Positions 51,001 to 59,533 of a stretch of DNA of 64,000 nucleotides are shown one piece after another. The stretch lies in contig NZ_JH379027.1 in the NCBI RefSeq assembly GCF_000235505.1, positions 1,536,207 through 1,600,206 of the forward strand, in the 5' to 3' direction. Position 1 is the first letter of the stretch; each line of letters starts with the position of its first letter. The translations under genes and the position numbers were made by a program. Source of the stretch: Hungatella hathewayi WAL-18680 (GTDB lineage: Bacteria; Bacillota; Clostridia; Lachnospirales; Lachnospiraceae). Under the pieces are notes generated by a model, which had not been told where the DNA came from, made no database searches, and saw only the letters and a list, made by a program, of their open reading frames with translations.

Positions 51001-51060
51001 TTGACTATAAATGGGCTATATGTTATATTAGATTTATAGAAAAATTAAACGTTTAACTTT
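51001..51060 (+). promoter_or_regulatory. Catabolic operon promoter with LacI-type operator
   Basis: TTGACT (51001-51006), 17 bases, TATATT (51024-51029). The palindrome TTAAACGTTTAA (51045-51056), extended to AAAATTAAACGTTTAACTTT with one mismatch, has the central CG typical of LacI-family operators and lies just after the expected start site, well placed for repression. Confidence 0.75.
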
Positions 51061-51094
51061 TTGAATCATGTCTTATGGCAAGAAGAGGTGGAAT

Positions 51095-52132
51095 ATGAAG
51101 GGAACATTTTTTTTAGGGGCGGACAGGACGCCGAAGTTTGAGGTCCGGGAAGTGCCTATTCCCGAACTGGGAGACCATGAAGTGCTGGTCCGGAACATGG
51201 CCTGCGGTATCTGCGGTACCGATGTCCATATCTATCACGGGGAGGCCGGTTCGGCCGAGGTGGCTCCGCCGGTGATACTGGGTCATGAGTTCTCCGGCAT
51301 TGTGGAACGGACCGGCAGCAGGGTGAGCGCGGTGCAGGTGGGGGACCACGTAACCCTGGACCCCAACATGTACTGTGGACAATGCAGACCCTGCCGGATG
51401 GGAAGGAAACAGAATTGTGAGCATCTGTTTGCGCTGGGGGTGAACACCAACGGAGGATTTGCCCAGTATACGGTGTCTCCGGAATCACAGTGTTTTAAGG
51501 TAAACGATGACATGGATTTCGACGTGGCCGCCATGGCGGAGCCGCTGGCCTGCGTGATTCACGGGATTGACCAGGCGGGAATCCGTCCGGGACAGACCGT
51601 GGCCGTGGTGGGAGGCGGAATGATTGGTCTCCTCATGGTGCAGATGGCAAAGCTCTCCGGGGCCGCCACCGTGGTGTTGAGCGAGCCGATTGAGATGAGA
51701 AGGCAGATTGGTCTGGAGGTGGGAGCGGATTTCACCATCGACCCCACCAGCGAAGATATCAACGACAGGATGAGGAGAGAGACAGGACGGCCGGGAGCGG
51801 ATGTGGTGATCGAATGCGTCGGCAAACCCTTCGCCGTGGAGCAGGCCATCCGGCTGGCGGACTTAGGAGCATCGGTGCTGCTGTTCAGTGTGCCGGCGCC
51901 GGACGATACGGTGCCCTTACCATTATTTGATGTATATAAGAAGGAATTGAAGATCATCGGCTCCATGATTAATCCTGACACCCACCAGCGGGCGGTGAAT
52001 CTGCTGAACAGCGGTAGGCTGGAGATAAAGAAGCTGATTACCCACCGGTTCGGATTGAGCCAGCTGGAGGAAGCCATATTGGAGCAGATGAGCAGTGATT
52101 CGATCAAGGTCGTTGTCCATCCACAGGAGTGA
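51095..52132 (+). CDS. Zinc-dependent medium-chain sugar/polyol dehydrogenase (first)
   Basis: A 345-aa enzyme of the sorbitol/threonine dehydrogenase type. Catalytic zinc ligands are in ACGICGTDVHIYHGEAG and GHEFSG, the structural zinc site is CGQCRPCRMGRKQNC, and the NAD-binding turn is VAVVGGGMIGLLMVQMAKLS. The ATG at 51095 follows AGAGGTGG; an earlier in-frame start lacks a signal. First gene of the LacI-controlled operon. It should oxidise a hydroxyl of the imported compound. Confidence 0.92.
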   Translation: MKGTFFLGADRTPKFEVREVPIPELGDHEVLVRNMACGICGTDVHIYHGEAGSAEVAPPVILGHEFSGIVERTGSRVSAVQVGDHVTLDPNMYCGQCRPCRMGRKQNCEHLFALGVNTNGGFAQYTVSPESQCFKVNDDMDFDVAAMAEPLACVIHGIDQAGIRPGQTVAVVGGGMIGLLMVQMAKLSGAATVVLSEPIEMRRQIGLEVGADFTIDPTSEDINDRMRRETGRPGADVVIECVGKPFAVEQAIRLADLGASVLLFSVPAPDDTVPLPLFDVYKKELKIIGSMINPDTHQRAVNLLNSGRLEIKKLITHRFGLSQLEEAILEQMSSDSIKVVVHPQE

Positions 52133-52158
52133 AAATTTAGGCAAAGGAGAGAAATCAG

Positions 52159-53122
52159 ATGTTTGATGTGACAGCGTTGGGAGAAATCCTGATTGATTTT
52201 TACACCCTGCGGCGAGCGGGAAGGTGTGCCGGTCTTTGCGCAGAATCCTGGCGGAGCCCCCCTCAATGTGCTGGTTCAGAATTCACTTCTGGGAGGAAAA
52301 ACGGCATTTATCGGCAAGGTAGGCAGGGACGGATTTGGAAGCGCGCTGCGAAAGGTCATGGAGGACCACGAGATTGACACCAGGGGGCTGTCGGTTTCGG
52401 AGGAGGTACATACCACACTGGCCTTTGTGCAGCTGGACAGTGATGGGGAGCGTTCCTTTTCCTTTTACCGGAATCCGGGAGCGGATATCTTGTTGAAGGA
52501 GGAGGACATTGACGGCGGCCTGATCAGAGACAGCCATATCTTCCACTTTGGCTCTCTTTCCGCCACGTCGGAGCCGTCGAGAAGCGCCACCTGTGCCGCC
52601 CTGGAGATTGCCAGGAAAGCGGGATGCATCATCACCTATGACCCGAATTACCGGGCGCCGTTGTGGAAATCGGAGAGGGAAGCCGTGGAGACCATGCTGC
52701 ATTTTATGCCCTATGCGGATATCCTGAAGGTTTCGGAGGAGGAAATGGAACTTTTGATGGGGACCCAGGATATAGAGACGGGCAGCCGGATGCTGGCGGA
52801 TTACGGAATCACCCTGGTCTGCGTTTCGAGAGGAGCCCTGGGAGCCTGTTTCCGCCGGGGAGATGACTACATGGAAGTGCCAGGATTTGCGGTGAACACC
52901 GTGGATACCAATGGAGCCGGGGATTCCTTCTTCGGGGCCATCCAGTACCAGCTTCGGGAGAAAAATCTGGAGGATTTAAAACAGATGCCAGTAGAGCAGC
53001 TGGCGGAAATCATACGTTTTGCCAATGCGGCAGGCGCCCGGACCACCATGAAGAAGGGGGCAATTCCCGCGATGGCAGATGGGGAAACGATTGCTCAATT
53101 TTTGTATCACTATTGCAGCTAA
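52159..53122 (+). pseudogene. PfkB-family carbohydrate kinase (one-base frameshift near the start)
   Basis: Reads MFDVTALGEILIDF from 52159, then a T5 run (52197-52201) has one T too many; removing it continues TPCGEREGVPVFAQNPGGAP and gives a 320-aa ribokinase/fructokinase-type enzyme. Sugar site NPGGAPLNV, FGSLSATSEPS, and the catalytic base motif NGAGDSFFGA are intact. AAAGGAGAG precedes the ATG. Since the rest is perfectly conserved, the shift may be a sequencing error; if so the kinase phosphorylates the sugar after or before oxidation. Confidence 0.88.
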
Positions 53123-53161
53123 TGTCACTGTTAACAAAGAAGAAAGATGGGAGGATTCAGA

Positions 53162-54511
53162 ATGAAACGAAACGTATTGGCAGTATTAATGGCATCCGTG
53201 ATGGCGGCATCACTCTTTGGGTGTGGAAGTTCTTCATCACCGGCAACAACGGCTTCCAATGAAACGAAAGCGTCAGGTGAGACAAGCGGGGAAGCAAAGG
53301 CAGCGACGGAGGGCAAGACAGAGGATGTCACCATCCGCATGTGGACCTTCCTTGACCCGACGAACAAGGAAAATGGCCGCTCTGTGGCCCTTCAGCAGAT
53401 GATTGATGAATTCGAGGCGGAAAACCCGGGCGTCAAGGTGGTTGTGGAACCGCAGGACTGGGCGACTATGACAGGCAAATTCCTGGCCGCTTCGGCTACG
53501 GGAGACGCACCGGATATTATGTGGTGTGCAAGAGATGAGATGTACGGTGTTCTCAATGCAGGCGCCCTGGAGCCACTGGAGAATCTGTTCCTGGGAGACT
53601 GGAGCGCGGAGGAAATCGCCGACGTGGATGACGCCTTCTTCCAGTTCGGCGAGCGGGACGGAAAGCATTACACCCTGACGCTCAACAAAAACTGTACCGG
53701 TTTATTCTACCGGGAGGATTTGCTGAAGGAGGCCGGGCTCCAGGTTCCGGAGACCTTCGAGGAACTTTATGATTCGGCGAAAGCCCTGACAGGGACCGAC
53801 GCTTCCGGTATCCAGCGCTACGGGCTTGGCATGTCCTTCTCCACGGAGACCAACGACGCCCAGGCTATCGTAAACTGGCTGCTTCAGGAAAATGGAGATT
53901 TGTTTAATGCGGACGGAACCGCCAACTGGGCCAACGACGCAGGTGTCAAAGGGGTAAACTGGGTGAAGAACTGCATCGACACCGGTGTTACTCCGGCGGA
54001 GAGCGTCAATACCACCATCGAGGATATTTACACGGAATTTGCGGCAGGAAAATATGCAATGGCCATCGCCAGCGCGGTTCGTCTTGCCAACTTGAGAAGC
54101 ACTGCTTCCTTTGATGGAAATACTATCCAGTTCACAACGCTTCCGGGCGGAACCATTATCGACGGCTGGTTTGTAGGCGTGTGGTCCGGTTCCAAGCACA
54201 AAGAAGAGGCCGGTAAATTTGTGGAGAAAATGTACTCCCCGGAATCTGACATGAAATGGATTGAGCTTGGCGGACAGGCACCGTGCAGAAAGTCCACTGT
54301 GGAAAGCCTTGAGATTACTGACGAAAACAAATATATGGAAGCTATGATTAAAGCCTTTGGAGAGGGCTGGCTACCATCCAACACGGAGGCCTATGTGGGC
54401 TGGAAGCTGGATTTGAATTATCCGATCCAGAATGTGCTGACAGAGGGCGTGGAGCCGATGGCTGCATTGAAGGATGCAGAAGAAATCTTCAATACGGATA
54501 ATAACCGCTGA
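53162..54511 (+). CDS. Sugar ABC transporter substrate-binding lipoprotein
   Basis: A 449-aa family 1 binding protein: MKRNVLAVLMASVMAASLFG with lipobox Cys, a Ser/Thr-rich linker, and RMWTFLDPTNKENGRSVALQ, ASATGDAPDIMWCARDEMYG and YREDLLKEAGLQVPETFEEL, all typical. The ATG at 53162 follows GGGAGGATTCAG. It captures the substrate for the two permeases downstream. A 200-base gap with three hairpins follows, which may set a higher level of this protein over the permeases. Confidence 0.92.
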   Translation: MKRNVLAVLMASVMAASLFGCGSSSSPATTASNETKASGETSGEAKAATEGKTEDVTIRMWTFLDPTNKENGRSVALQQMIDEFEAENPGVKVVVEPQDWATMTGKFLAASATGDAPDIMWCARDEMYGVLNAGALEPLENLFLGDWSAEEIADVDDAFFQFGERDGKHYTLTLNKNCTGLFYREDLLKEAGLQVPETFEELYDSAKALTGTDASGIQRYGLGMSFSTETNDAQAIVNWLLQENGDLFNADGTANWANDAGVKGVNWVKNCIDTGVTPAESVNTTIEDIYTEFAAGKYAMAIASAVRLANLRSTASFDGNTIQFTTLPGGTIIDGWFVGVWSGSKHKEEAGKFVEKMYSPESDMKWIELGGQAPCRKSTVESLEITDENKYMEAMIKAFGEGWLPSNTEAYVGWKLDLNYPIQNVLTEGVEPMAALKDAEEIFNTDNNR

Positions 54512-54523
54512 TTTCAGCAGTTG

Positions 54524-54679
54524 GCAGGCTCCGGCCCTGGGGACTGGAGCCTGCTGCTCTCATAGGAAAGTGCGTCCTATGAGAGCAACTCCCTCCGGGG
54601 GATGCGCACTACGCGCTAAGGAAGTATGGCCGCTAAAGCGACCGCGCTCCGGCGCAAGAGTCTGCCAAGTCAGACTCTT
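54524..54679 (+). repeat. Three consecutive hairpins between binding protein and permease
   Basis: Stem 1 GCAGGCTCC/GGAGCCTGC (54524-54554); stem 2 CTCTCATAGGA/TCCTATGAGAG (54557-54585, 11 perfect pairs); stem 3 AAGAGTCTG/CAGACTCTT (54656-54679) followed by ATTTT. GC-rich palindromic segments lie between. The layout suggests an mRNA-stabilising or attenuating element, or a REP-like repeat. Confidence 0.65.
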
Positions 54680-54711
54680 ATTTTAAAAGAAAATGAACGG
54701 AGAGTGATTGC

Positions 54712-55578
54712 GTGAAGAAAACTACAAGAAAAAACCTTTCAATATTTTATATTGTTCCGGCCATGAGTATTTTACTGCTGTTTCTGGTGATTCCGCTGAT
54801 ATACACCCTTTACTGCAGTCTGTTTAACCTGGACTATCTGGTAAAGGGGGAGTTTTTGGGGCTTGGAAATTATGTCTCTCTGCTGAAAAACAGCCGGGTA
54901 ATCAAATCATTTAACTTTACCTTTATGATTACCATCGTATCGACGGCATTGTCGGTTATCATCGGTCTGGTTCTGGCATTGTGGATTGACAGAAAAGAGG
55001 GGCTGTTTGCGTATCTGATTGAAATGTTCGGCTTAATCCCGTGGGTGATTTCCATGATGGTTGCGGCTCTGCTCTGGAGATGGCTGTTTAACGGGGACCT
55101 TGGATTATTTAACATGATTTTGAGAGGATTGGGATTTAACCCAATTTATGTGGTACAGAATAAAACATCGGCAATCATAGCCCTCATATTTGTGCTGGTA
55201 TGGCGGCTTGTGGGATATGCCATGATTATGATTTTAGCCGGCCTAAAGGGGCTGGACACGACACTGATAGAGGCGGCAAAGATCGACGGGGCCTCCCCGT
55301 TACAGCTGCTGCGCTACATCAAGCTGCCACTGATAAAAACTTCGGTTCTGCTGTCCACTATCGTGCTGACAGTGAGCAATTTTACCAACAACACGGTGCC
55401 CAAGGTGCTTACCAGCGGCGGGCCAAACGATGCCACAAACGTGATAACCCTGTATCAGTACAATCTGGGATTCCGGTATTATCAGTTTGGTACATCCGCG
55501 GCGCTGTCAATTATGATTATGCTGATTACATCACTGATTATTGTGCTCTACATCAAGCTCAGTGATTACAGGATATAG
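54712..55578 (+). CDS. Sugar ABC transporter permease, MalF/UgpA type
   Basis: A 288-aa membrane protein with six helices. SIFYIVPAMSILLLFLVIPL starts helix 1, IPWVISMMVAALLWRWLFNG is typical, and the EAA loop reads EAAKIDGASPLQLLRYIKLP. GTG start with GGAGAG eight bases upstream. It pairs with the next permease. No ATPase gene is in the cluster, so a shared MsmK-type ATPase elsewhere is likely. Confidence 0.92.
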   Translation: MKKTTRKNLSIFYIVPAMSILLLFLVIPLIYTLYCSLFNLDYLVKGEFLGLGNYVSLLKNSRVIKSFNFTFMITIVSTALSVIIGLVLALWIDRKEGLFAYLIEMFGLIPWVISMMVAALLWRWLFNGDLGLFNMILRGLGFNPIYVVQNKTSAIIALIFVLVWRLVGYAMIMILAGLKGLDTTLIEAAKIDGASPLQLLRYIKLPLIKTSVLLSTIVLTVSNFTNNTVPKVLTSGGPNDATNVITLYQYNLGFRYYQFGTSAALSIMIMLITSLIIVLYIKLSDYRI

Positions 55579-55589
55579 GAGGGATGATG

Positions 55590-56438
55590 ATGAGCAGGGA
55601 AATGAAGAGGAAGAAAAGAATTACCACTGCCATAGAAGTTCTGATACTGGCTGCCATGGCATTTATCACCATCACCCCGATTTACTGGGGCATCGTCACA
55701 TCGTTAAAAAATACCAACGAAATAGCGGCCTATCCGCCGAAGGTGGTTGGTTTTGCGGTGACCTGGAGCCATTACGCCAGGATTTTATCTTCGGGATATT
55801 TTAAATGTGTGCTCAACAGCGCCCTGTATTCCATAGCGGCCATCACCATGGGGCTGGGGTTCGGCTATCTGGCGGCGTACGGCTTTGAGCGGCGGAATTT
55901 TCCCATGAAAAAGATTCTGTTTTATCTTGTGGTGATCGGGATTCCGCTTTCCACGGGAAGCTCGGTTCTGCTGATCCCCAATTATCTGTTGATGATGAAG
56001 TTTGGGCTGGCGAACCACTGGTATACCATGCCGCTGATTTATACCGCCTACAACCTGCCGCTCTGTATCTGGATGATGATATCCGGCATCCGGGGGCTTC
56101 CCTATGAGATAGAGGAGGCGGCCAAGATTGACGGCTGCGACCAGTTCTATCTGGTGACACGGCTGATTCCGCCGATGTTAAAGCCATCGTTTGCGGCGTC
56201 CAGCCTGTTTATATTTATCGGCGCCTGGAACGAGTATATCACCACTTCCGTGATGGTGAATGGCAATAACTTAAAGAATATTCAGATGGCAATTTACGAC
56301 TATATCGGATTTTTCGGGCAGGAATGGGGACCGCTGTGCGCGGCGGCTACCGTTGCCATTATCCCGATCCTTCTGGTGTTTACATTTTTGGGAAAACAGC
56401 TGGTCAGCGGGCTGACTGCGGGGGCGGTCAAGGGCTGA
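55590..56438 (+). CDS. Sugar ABC transporter permease, MalG/UgpE type
   Basis: A 282-aa permease partner. VLILAAMAFITITPIYWGIV opens helix 1, and the EAA loop is EEAAKIDGCDQFYLVTRLIP. Three ATG codons in a row are possible (55584, 55587, 55590); the last gives the best distance to AGGAGG. The protein ends GKQLVSGLTAGAVKG, the standard MalG ending that contacts the ATPase. Confidence 0.92.
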   Translation: MSREMKRKKRITTAIEVLILAAMAFITITPIYWGIVTSLKNTNEIAAYPPKVVGFAVTWSHYARILSSGYFKCVLNSALYSIAAITMGLGFGYLAAYGFERRNFPMKKILFYLVVIGIPLSTGSSVLLIPNYLLMMKFGLANHWYTMPLIYTAYNLPLCIWMMISGIRGLPYEIEEAAKIDGCDQFYLVTRLIPPMLKPSFAASSLFIFIGAWNEYITTSVMVNGNNLKNIQMAIYDYIGFFGQEWGPLCAAATVAIIPILLVFTFLGKQLVSGLTAGAVKG

Positions 56439-56500
56439 CGATTCGCTGTGAGTGACTGGGACCGGCATCGTTGGTCCGTCATGTGAGAATGGAGAGTATG

Positions 56501-58402
56501 ATGAAAAATTATATCCATGAGATACATAATTGTAAAGAAAAGGCAATCATCCGCAAGGATTACGACGTGCTGGTAATCGGCGGCGGCATGAGCGGACTCT
56601 GTGCCGCCATAGCATCGGCCAGACAGGGGGCGGGGACGGCCATCGTCCAGGACAGAAGCGTGTTTGGCGGAAATGCAAGCTCCGAGATGAAAATGCATAT
56701 CTCCGGCGCTTCCTGCCACTGGGGGAAGAAGGACGCTGCGGAAACCGGGATTTTGATGGAGCTTCAGCTGGAGAACAAGTATTTAAATGACAGCTACAAC
56801 TATTCCATCTGGGACGGCGTTCTGTGGTCTGCCGCCATGGACTGTGAGAATCTGGATGTGTATATGAATACCACCATGGATATGGTGGATTCTGATGGCT
56901 CCTGCATTCACTGCGTCCAGTGCTATCAGATGACGACGGAGAACCGCTACGAGTTTGGGGCGAAGGTATTTGTGGACGCCACGGGAAACGGCACGCTGGG
57001 GTATTTTGCCGGGGCAGAGTACAAGATAGGCCGGGAGGCCGCCGCCGAGTATGGCGAGCAGGACGCGCCAGAGCAGGCGGACGGCGAGACCATGGGAAAT
57101 ACCATCTATTTTGTGGCGGAGGACGTGGGACATCCGGTGAAATTTGTAAAGCCGGGCTGGGCCTACACTTTCACGGAGGAGGATTTTGTCCATCGTTACC
57201 ACGGGGACATCGTGGTCTATCATAATGCGGACGACGTTGTGGTGTTAAAGCCTGGGGAAGATTACCGGGACCACGAGGATGAACTTGTGGAAAAGTATGA
57301 TGTGAAATCCGGTTATTGGTGGATAGAGCTGGGCGGAGACTGGGACGACATTATCAAACAGTCGGAGGACATCCGCTATGAACTTTACCGCACGGTGTAC
57401 GGCGTGTGGGACCATATTAAAAATGGCGGAGACCACGGGGCGGAAAACTATGAACTGACCTGGGTTGGAAATCTGGGCGGAATGAGGGAGAGCCGCCGCC
57501 TGATGGGGGATTACGTGCTGACGGAGCAGGACATTTTGTCCAACCGGGTGTTTGAGGACGCGGTGGCCTACGGCGGCTGGCCCATGGATGAGCATGTGGC
57601 GGCCGGGTTCCGGGCAAAGGGGCAGATTCCCTCCCGGGTGCGCTCCTTCAAGGGACTGTATTCCATACCCTACGGCTGCTTCTGCTCCAGGACGGTGAAA
57701 AACCTGATGATGGCGGGGCGCAATATCTCGGCTTCCAAGCTGGCCATGGGTTCCACCAGGGTGATGGGAACCTGCGCGGTGGGCGGCGAGGCGGTGGGAG
57801 TCGCGGCGGCTGGCGCGGCCCTTAGCGGACTGACGCCATCTGAGTATGGAAGGCTTCATAGAAAGGAACTTCAACAGAAGCTGTTAAAAAATGATTTATA
57901 CGTGCCGGGCTGCAAAAATGAGGACGAGGACGACAAGGCCAGACTGGCGAAGCTCTCTGCCACCTCCCAGCAGAGCGGTTATGAGGTGGAAAATCTGATT
58001 TCCGGCGTCACCAGGCGGGAGGGCGATCAGAGCAATCTGTGGATGTCAAAGGGCATCCGGGAAGGCGGTGAGGCGGTTGTGCTGGAGCTGAAAGAACCGT
58101 CATCCATTTCCCAGGTACGGCTGGTGTTTGACCCGGATTTGAGCGAGGAGAGATGCATCTCGGTCTCCAGAGCATTTATGGAAAAGGAACCGCGGGGCGT
58201 TGCGAAAACCCTGGTGAAAGATTACCGGGTGGAGGCGCTGTTTGGCGGGAAGACGGTGGCCTGCCGGGACGTGAGGGACAACCACCAGAGACTGAATGTG
58301 GTGGAGTTTGATGAAGCGGTTATGGTGGATGCGGTGCGGATTACCTTTTGGAGTACCAACGGATGCGAGAATGTTCAGATGTATGAGGTCCGCATTTATT
58401 AA
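56501..58402 (+). CDS. FAD-dependent oxidoreductase with C-terminal discoidin-like domain (first)
   Basis: A 633-aa protein of the FAD_oxidored (PF12831-like) class. FAD-binding turn VLVIGGGMSGLCAAIASARQ near residue 25, then GGNASSEMKMHISG, FVDATGNGTLGYFAGA and the terminal FAD motif STRVMGTCAVGGEAVGVAAA. Between them lie aromatic-rich segments shared with its paralogue (SGYWWIELGGDWDD, AVAYGGWPMDEH). From about residue 500 a beta-rich domain (QSNLWMSKGIREGGEAVVLE to MYEVRIY) resembles F5/8 type C sugar-binding modules. No signal peptide. Candidates of the start lie at 56498 and 56501. It probably oxidises a carbohydrate hydroxyl; substrate unknown. Confidence 0.85.
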   Translation: MKNYIHEIHNCKEKAIIRKDYDVLVIGGGMSGLCAAIASARQGAGTAIVQDRSVFGGNASSEMKMHISGASCHWGKKDAAETGILMELQLENKYLNDSYNYSIWDGVLWSAAMDCENLDVYMNTTMDMVDSDGSCIHCVQCYQMTTENRYEFGAKVFVDATGNGTLGYFAGAEYKIGREAAAEYGEQDAPEQADGETMGNTIYFVAEDVGHPVKFVKPGWAYTFTEEDFVHRYHGDIVVYHNADDVVVLKPGEDYRDHEDELVEKYDVKSGYWWIELGGDWDDIIKQSEDIRYELYRTVYGVWDHIKNGGDHGAENYELTWVGNLGGMRESRRLMGDYVLTEQDILSNRVFEDAVAYGGWPMDEHVAAGFRAKGQIPSRVRSFKGLYSIPYGCFCSRTVKNLMMAGRNISASKLAMGSTRVMGTCAVGGEAVGVAAAGAALSGLTPSEYGRLHRKELQQKLLKNDLYVPGCKNEDEDDKARLAKLSATSQQSGYEVENLISGVTRREGDQSNLWMSKGIREGGEAVVLELKEPSSISQVRLVFDPDLSEERCISVSRAFMEKEPRGVAKTLVKDYRVEALFGGKTVACRDVRDNHQRLNVVEFDEAVMVDAVRITFWSTNGCENVQMYEVRIY

Positions 58403-58467
58403 TTGAATTAAGGTTTGGGTTACGATTTGGATTAACGATAAAAAGCATAACAAGAGGAGGGTAAACA

Positions 58468-59493
58468 ATGATTCAGCAGGTAATGACGGCGCCAGGCGTA
58501 ATTGAATTCAGAGAGGTAGAAACTCCGGAACCGGGCGAGGGACAGGTCCTGGTAAAAATGATGCGGATGGGAATCTGCGGTTCGGATATCCATGTGTATC
58601 ACGGGGAGCATCCCTACACTTCTTATCCGGTGACACAGGGACACGAGGTGTCCGGGGAGATTGTGAAGATTGGTCCGGGGGTGGAGCATTTAAAAGAGGG
58701 ACAGAAGGTGACCATAGAGCCACAGGTGTTCTGCGGCCAGTGTTATCCCTGCACCCACGGAAAGTACAATGACTGTGACAACTTGAAGGTGATGGGCTTT
58801 CAGACCACGGGGGCGGCCAGCGAATATTTTGCGGTGGACGCCTCCAAGATAGACGTGCTGCCGGAGGGGATGTCCTTCGATGAGGGCGCCATGATTGAGC
58901 CTCTGGCTGTCACCATCCATGCGGCGAAGCGTTACCCGGACATCCAGGGGGCCAATGTCTGCGTGCTGGGCTGCGGTCCGATTGGCATTTTGGTGGCCCA
59001 GTCCTGCAAGGCTCTGGGAGCGGCGAAGGTGATGGTGACGGACGTCTCCGATTACCGGCTGGAGATGGCGAAAGCGGTGGGGGCCGACTACGCCGTCAAC
59101 ACCAGAGAGCATGATTTTGGGACAGCGCTGACAGACTGCTTCGGTTCCGACAAGGCCGATGTCATCTACGACTGTGCCGGAAATGATATCACCATGAATC
59201 AGGCGATTCAGAACTGCCGCAAGGGCGGTACGATTATTCTGGTGGCCGTGTTTGCAGGCGAAGCCCACATTGATTTGGCAAAGCTCAATGATTCCGAGCT
59301 GGATTTGAACACGTCGTTCATGTACACCCATGAGGACTATGTGGACGCCATCCGGCTGGTGGGCGAGGGGAAAATCAAGCTGACGCCGCTGATGAGTAAG
59401 CATTTTGCATTCAACGAGTTTACGGAGGCATACCGGTATATCGATGACAACCGGGAACAGACGATGAAAGTAATTATCGACATACAGAACTAA
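58468..59493 (+). CDS. Zinc-dependent medium-chain sugar/polyol dehydrogenase (second)
   Basis: A 341-aa enzyme paralogous to the one at 51095. Catalytic zinc residues are in MGICGSDIHVYHGEHP and GHEVSG; the structural zinc cluster is partly lost (CGQCYPCTHGKYNDC keeps the four positions as C-C-C-C). NAD turn VCVLGCGPIGILVAQSCKAL. AAGAGGAGGG precedes the ATG. It lies between the two FAD oxidoreductases, so it probably acts in the same pathway. Confidence 0.92.
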   Translation: MIQQVMTAPGVIEFREVETPEPGEGQVLVKMMRMGICGSDIHVYHGEHPYTSYPVTQGHEVSGEIVKIGPGVEHLKEGQKVTIEPQVFCGQCYPCTHGKYNDCDNLKVMGFQTTGAASEYFAVDASKIDVLPEGMSFDEGAMIEPLAVTIHAAKRYPDIQGANVCVLGCGPIGILVAQSCKALGAAKVMVTDVSDYRLEMAKAVGADYAVNTREHDFGTALTDCFGSDKADVIYDCAGNDITMNQAIQNCRKGGTIILVAVFAGEAHIDLAKLNDSELDLNTSFMYTHEDYVDAIRLVGEGKIKLTPLMSKHFAFNEFTEAYRYIDDNREQTMKVIIDIQN

Positions 59494-59533
59494 GAAATGT
59501 GGGAGATGGGGGTTTTTAAAGGAGGAAGGAAAC

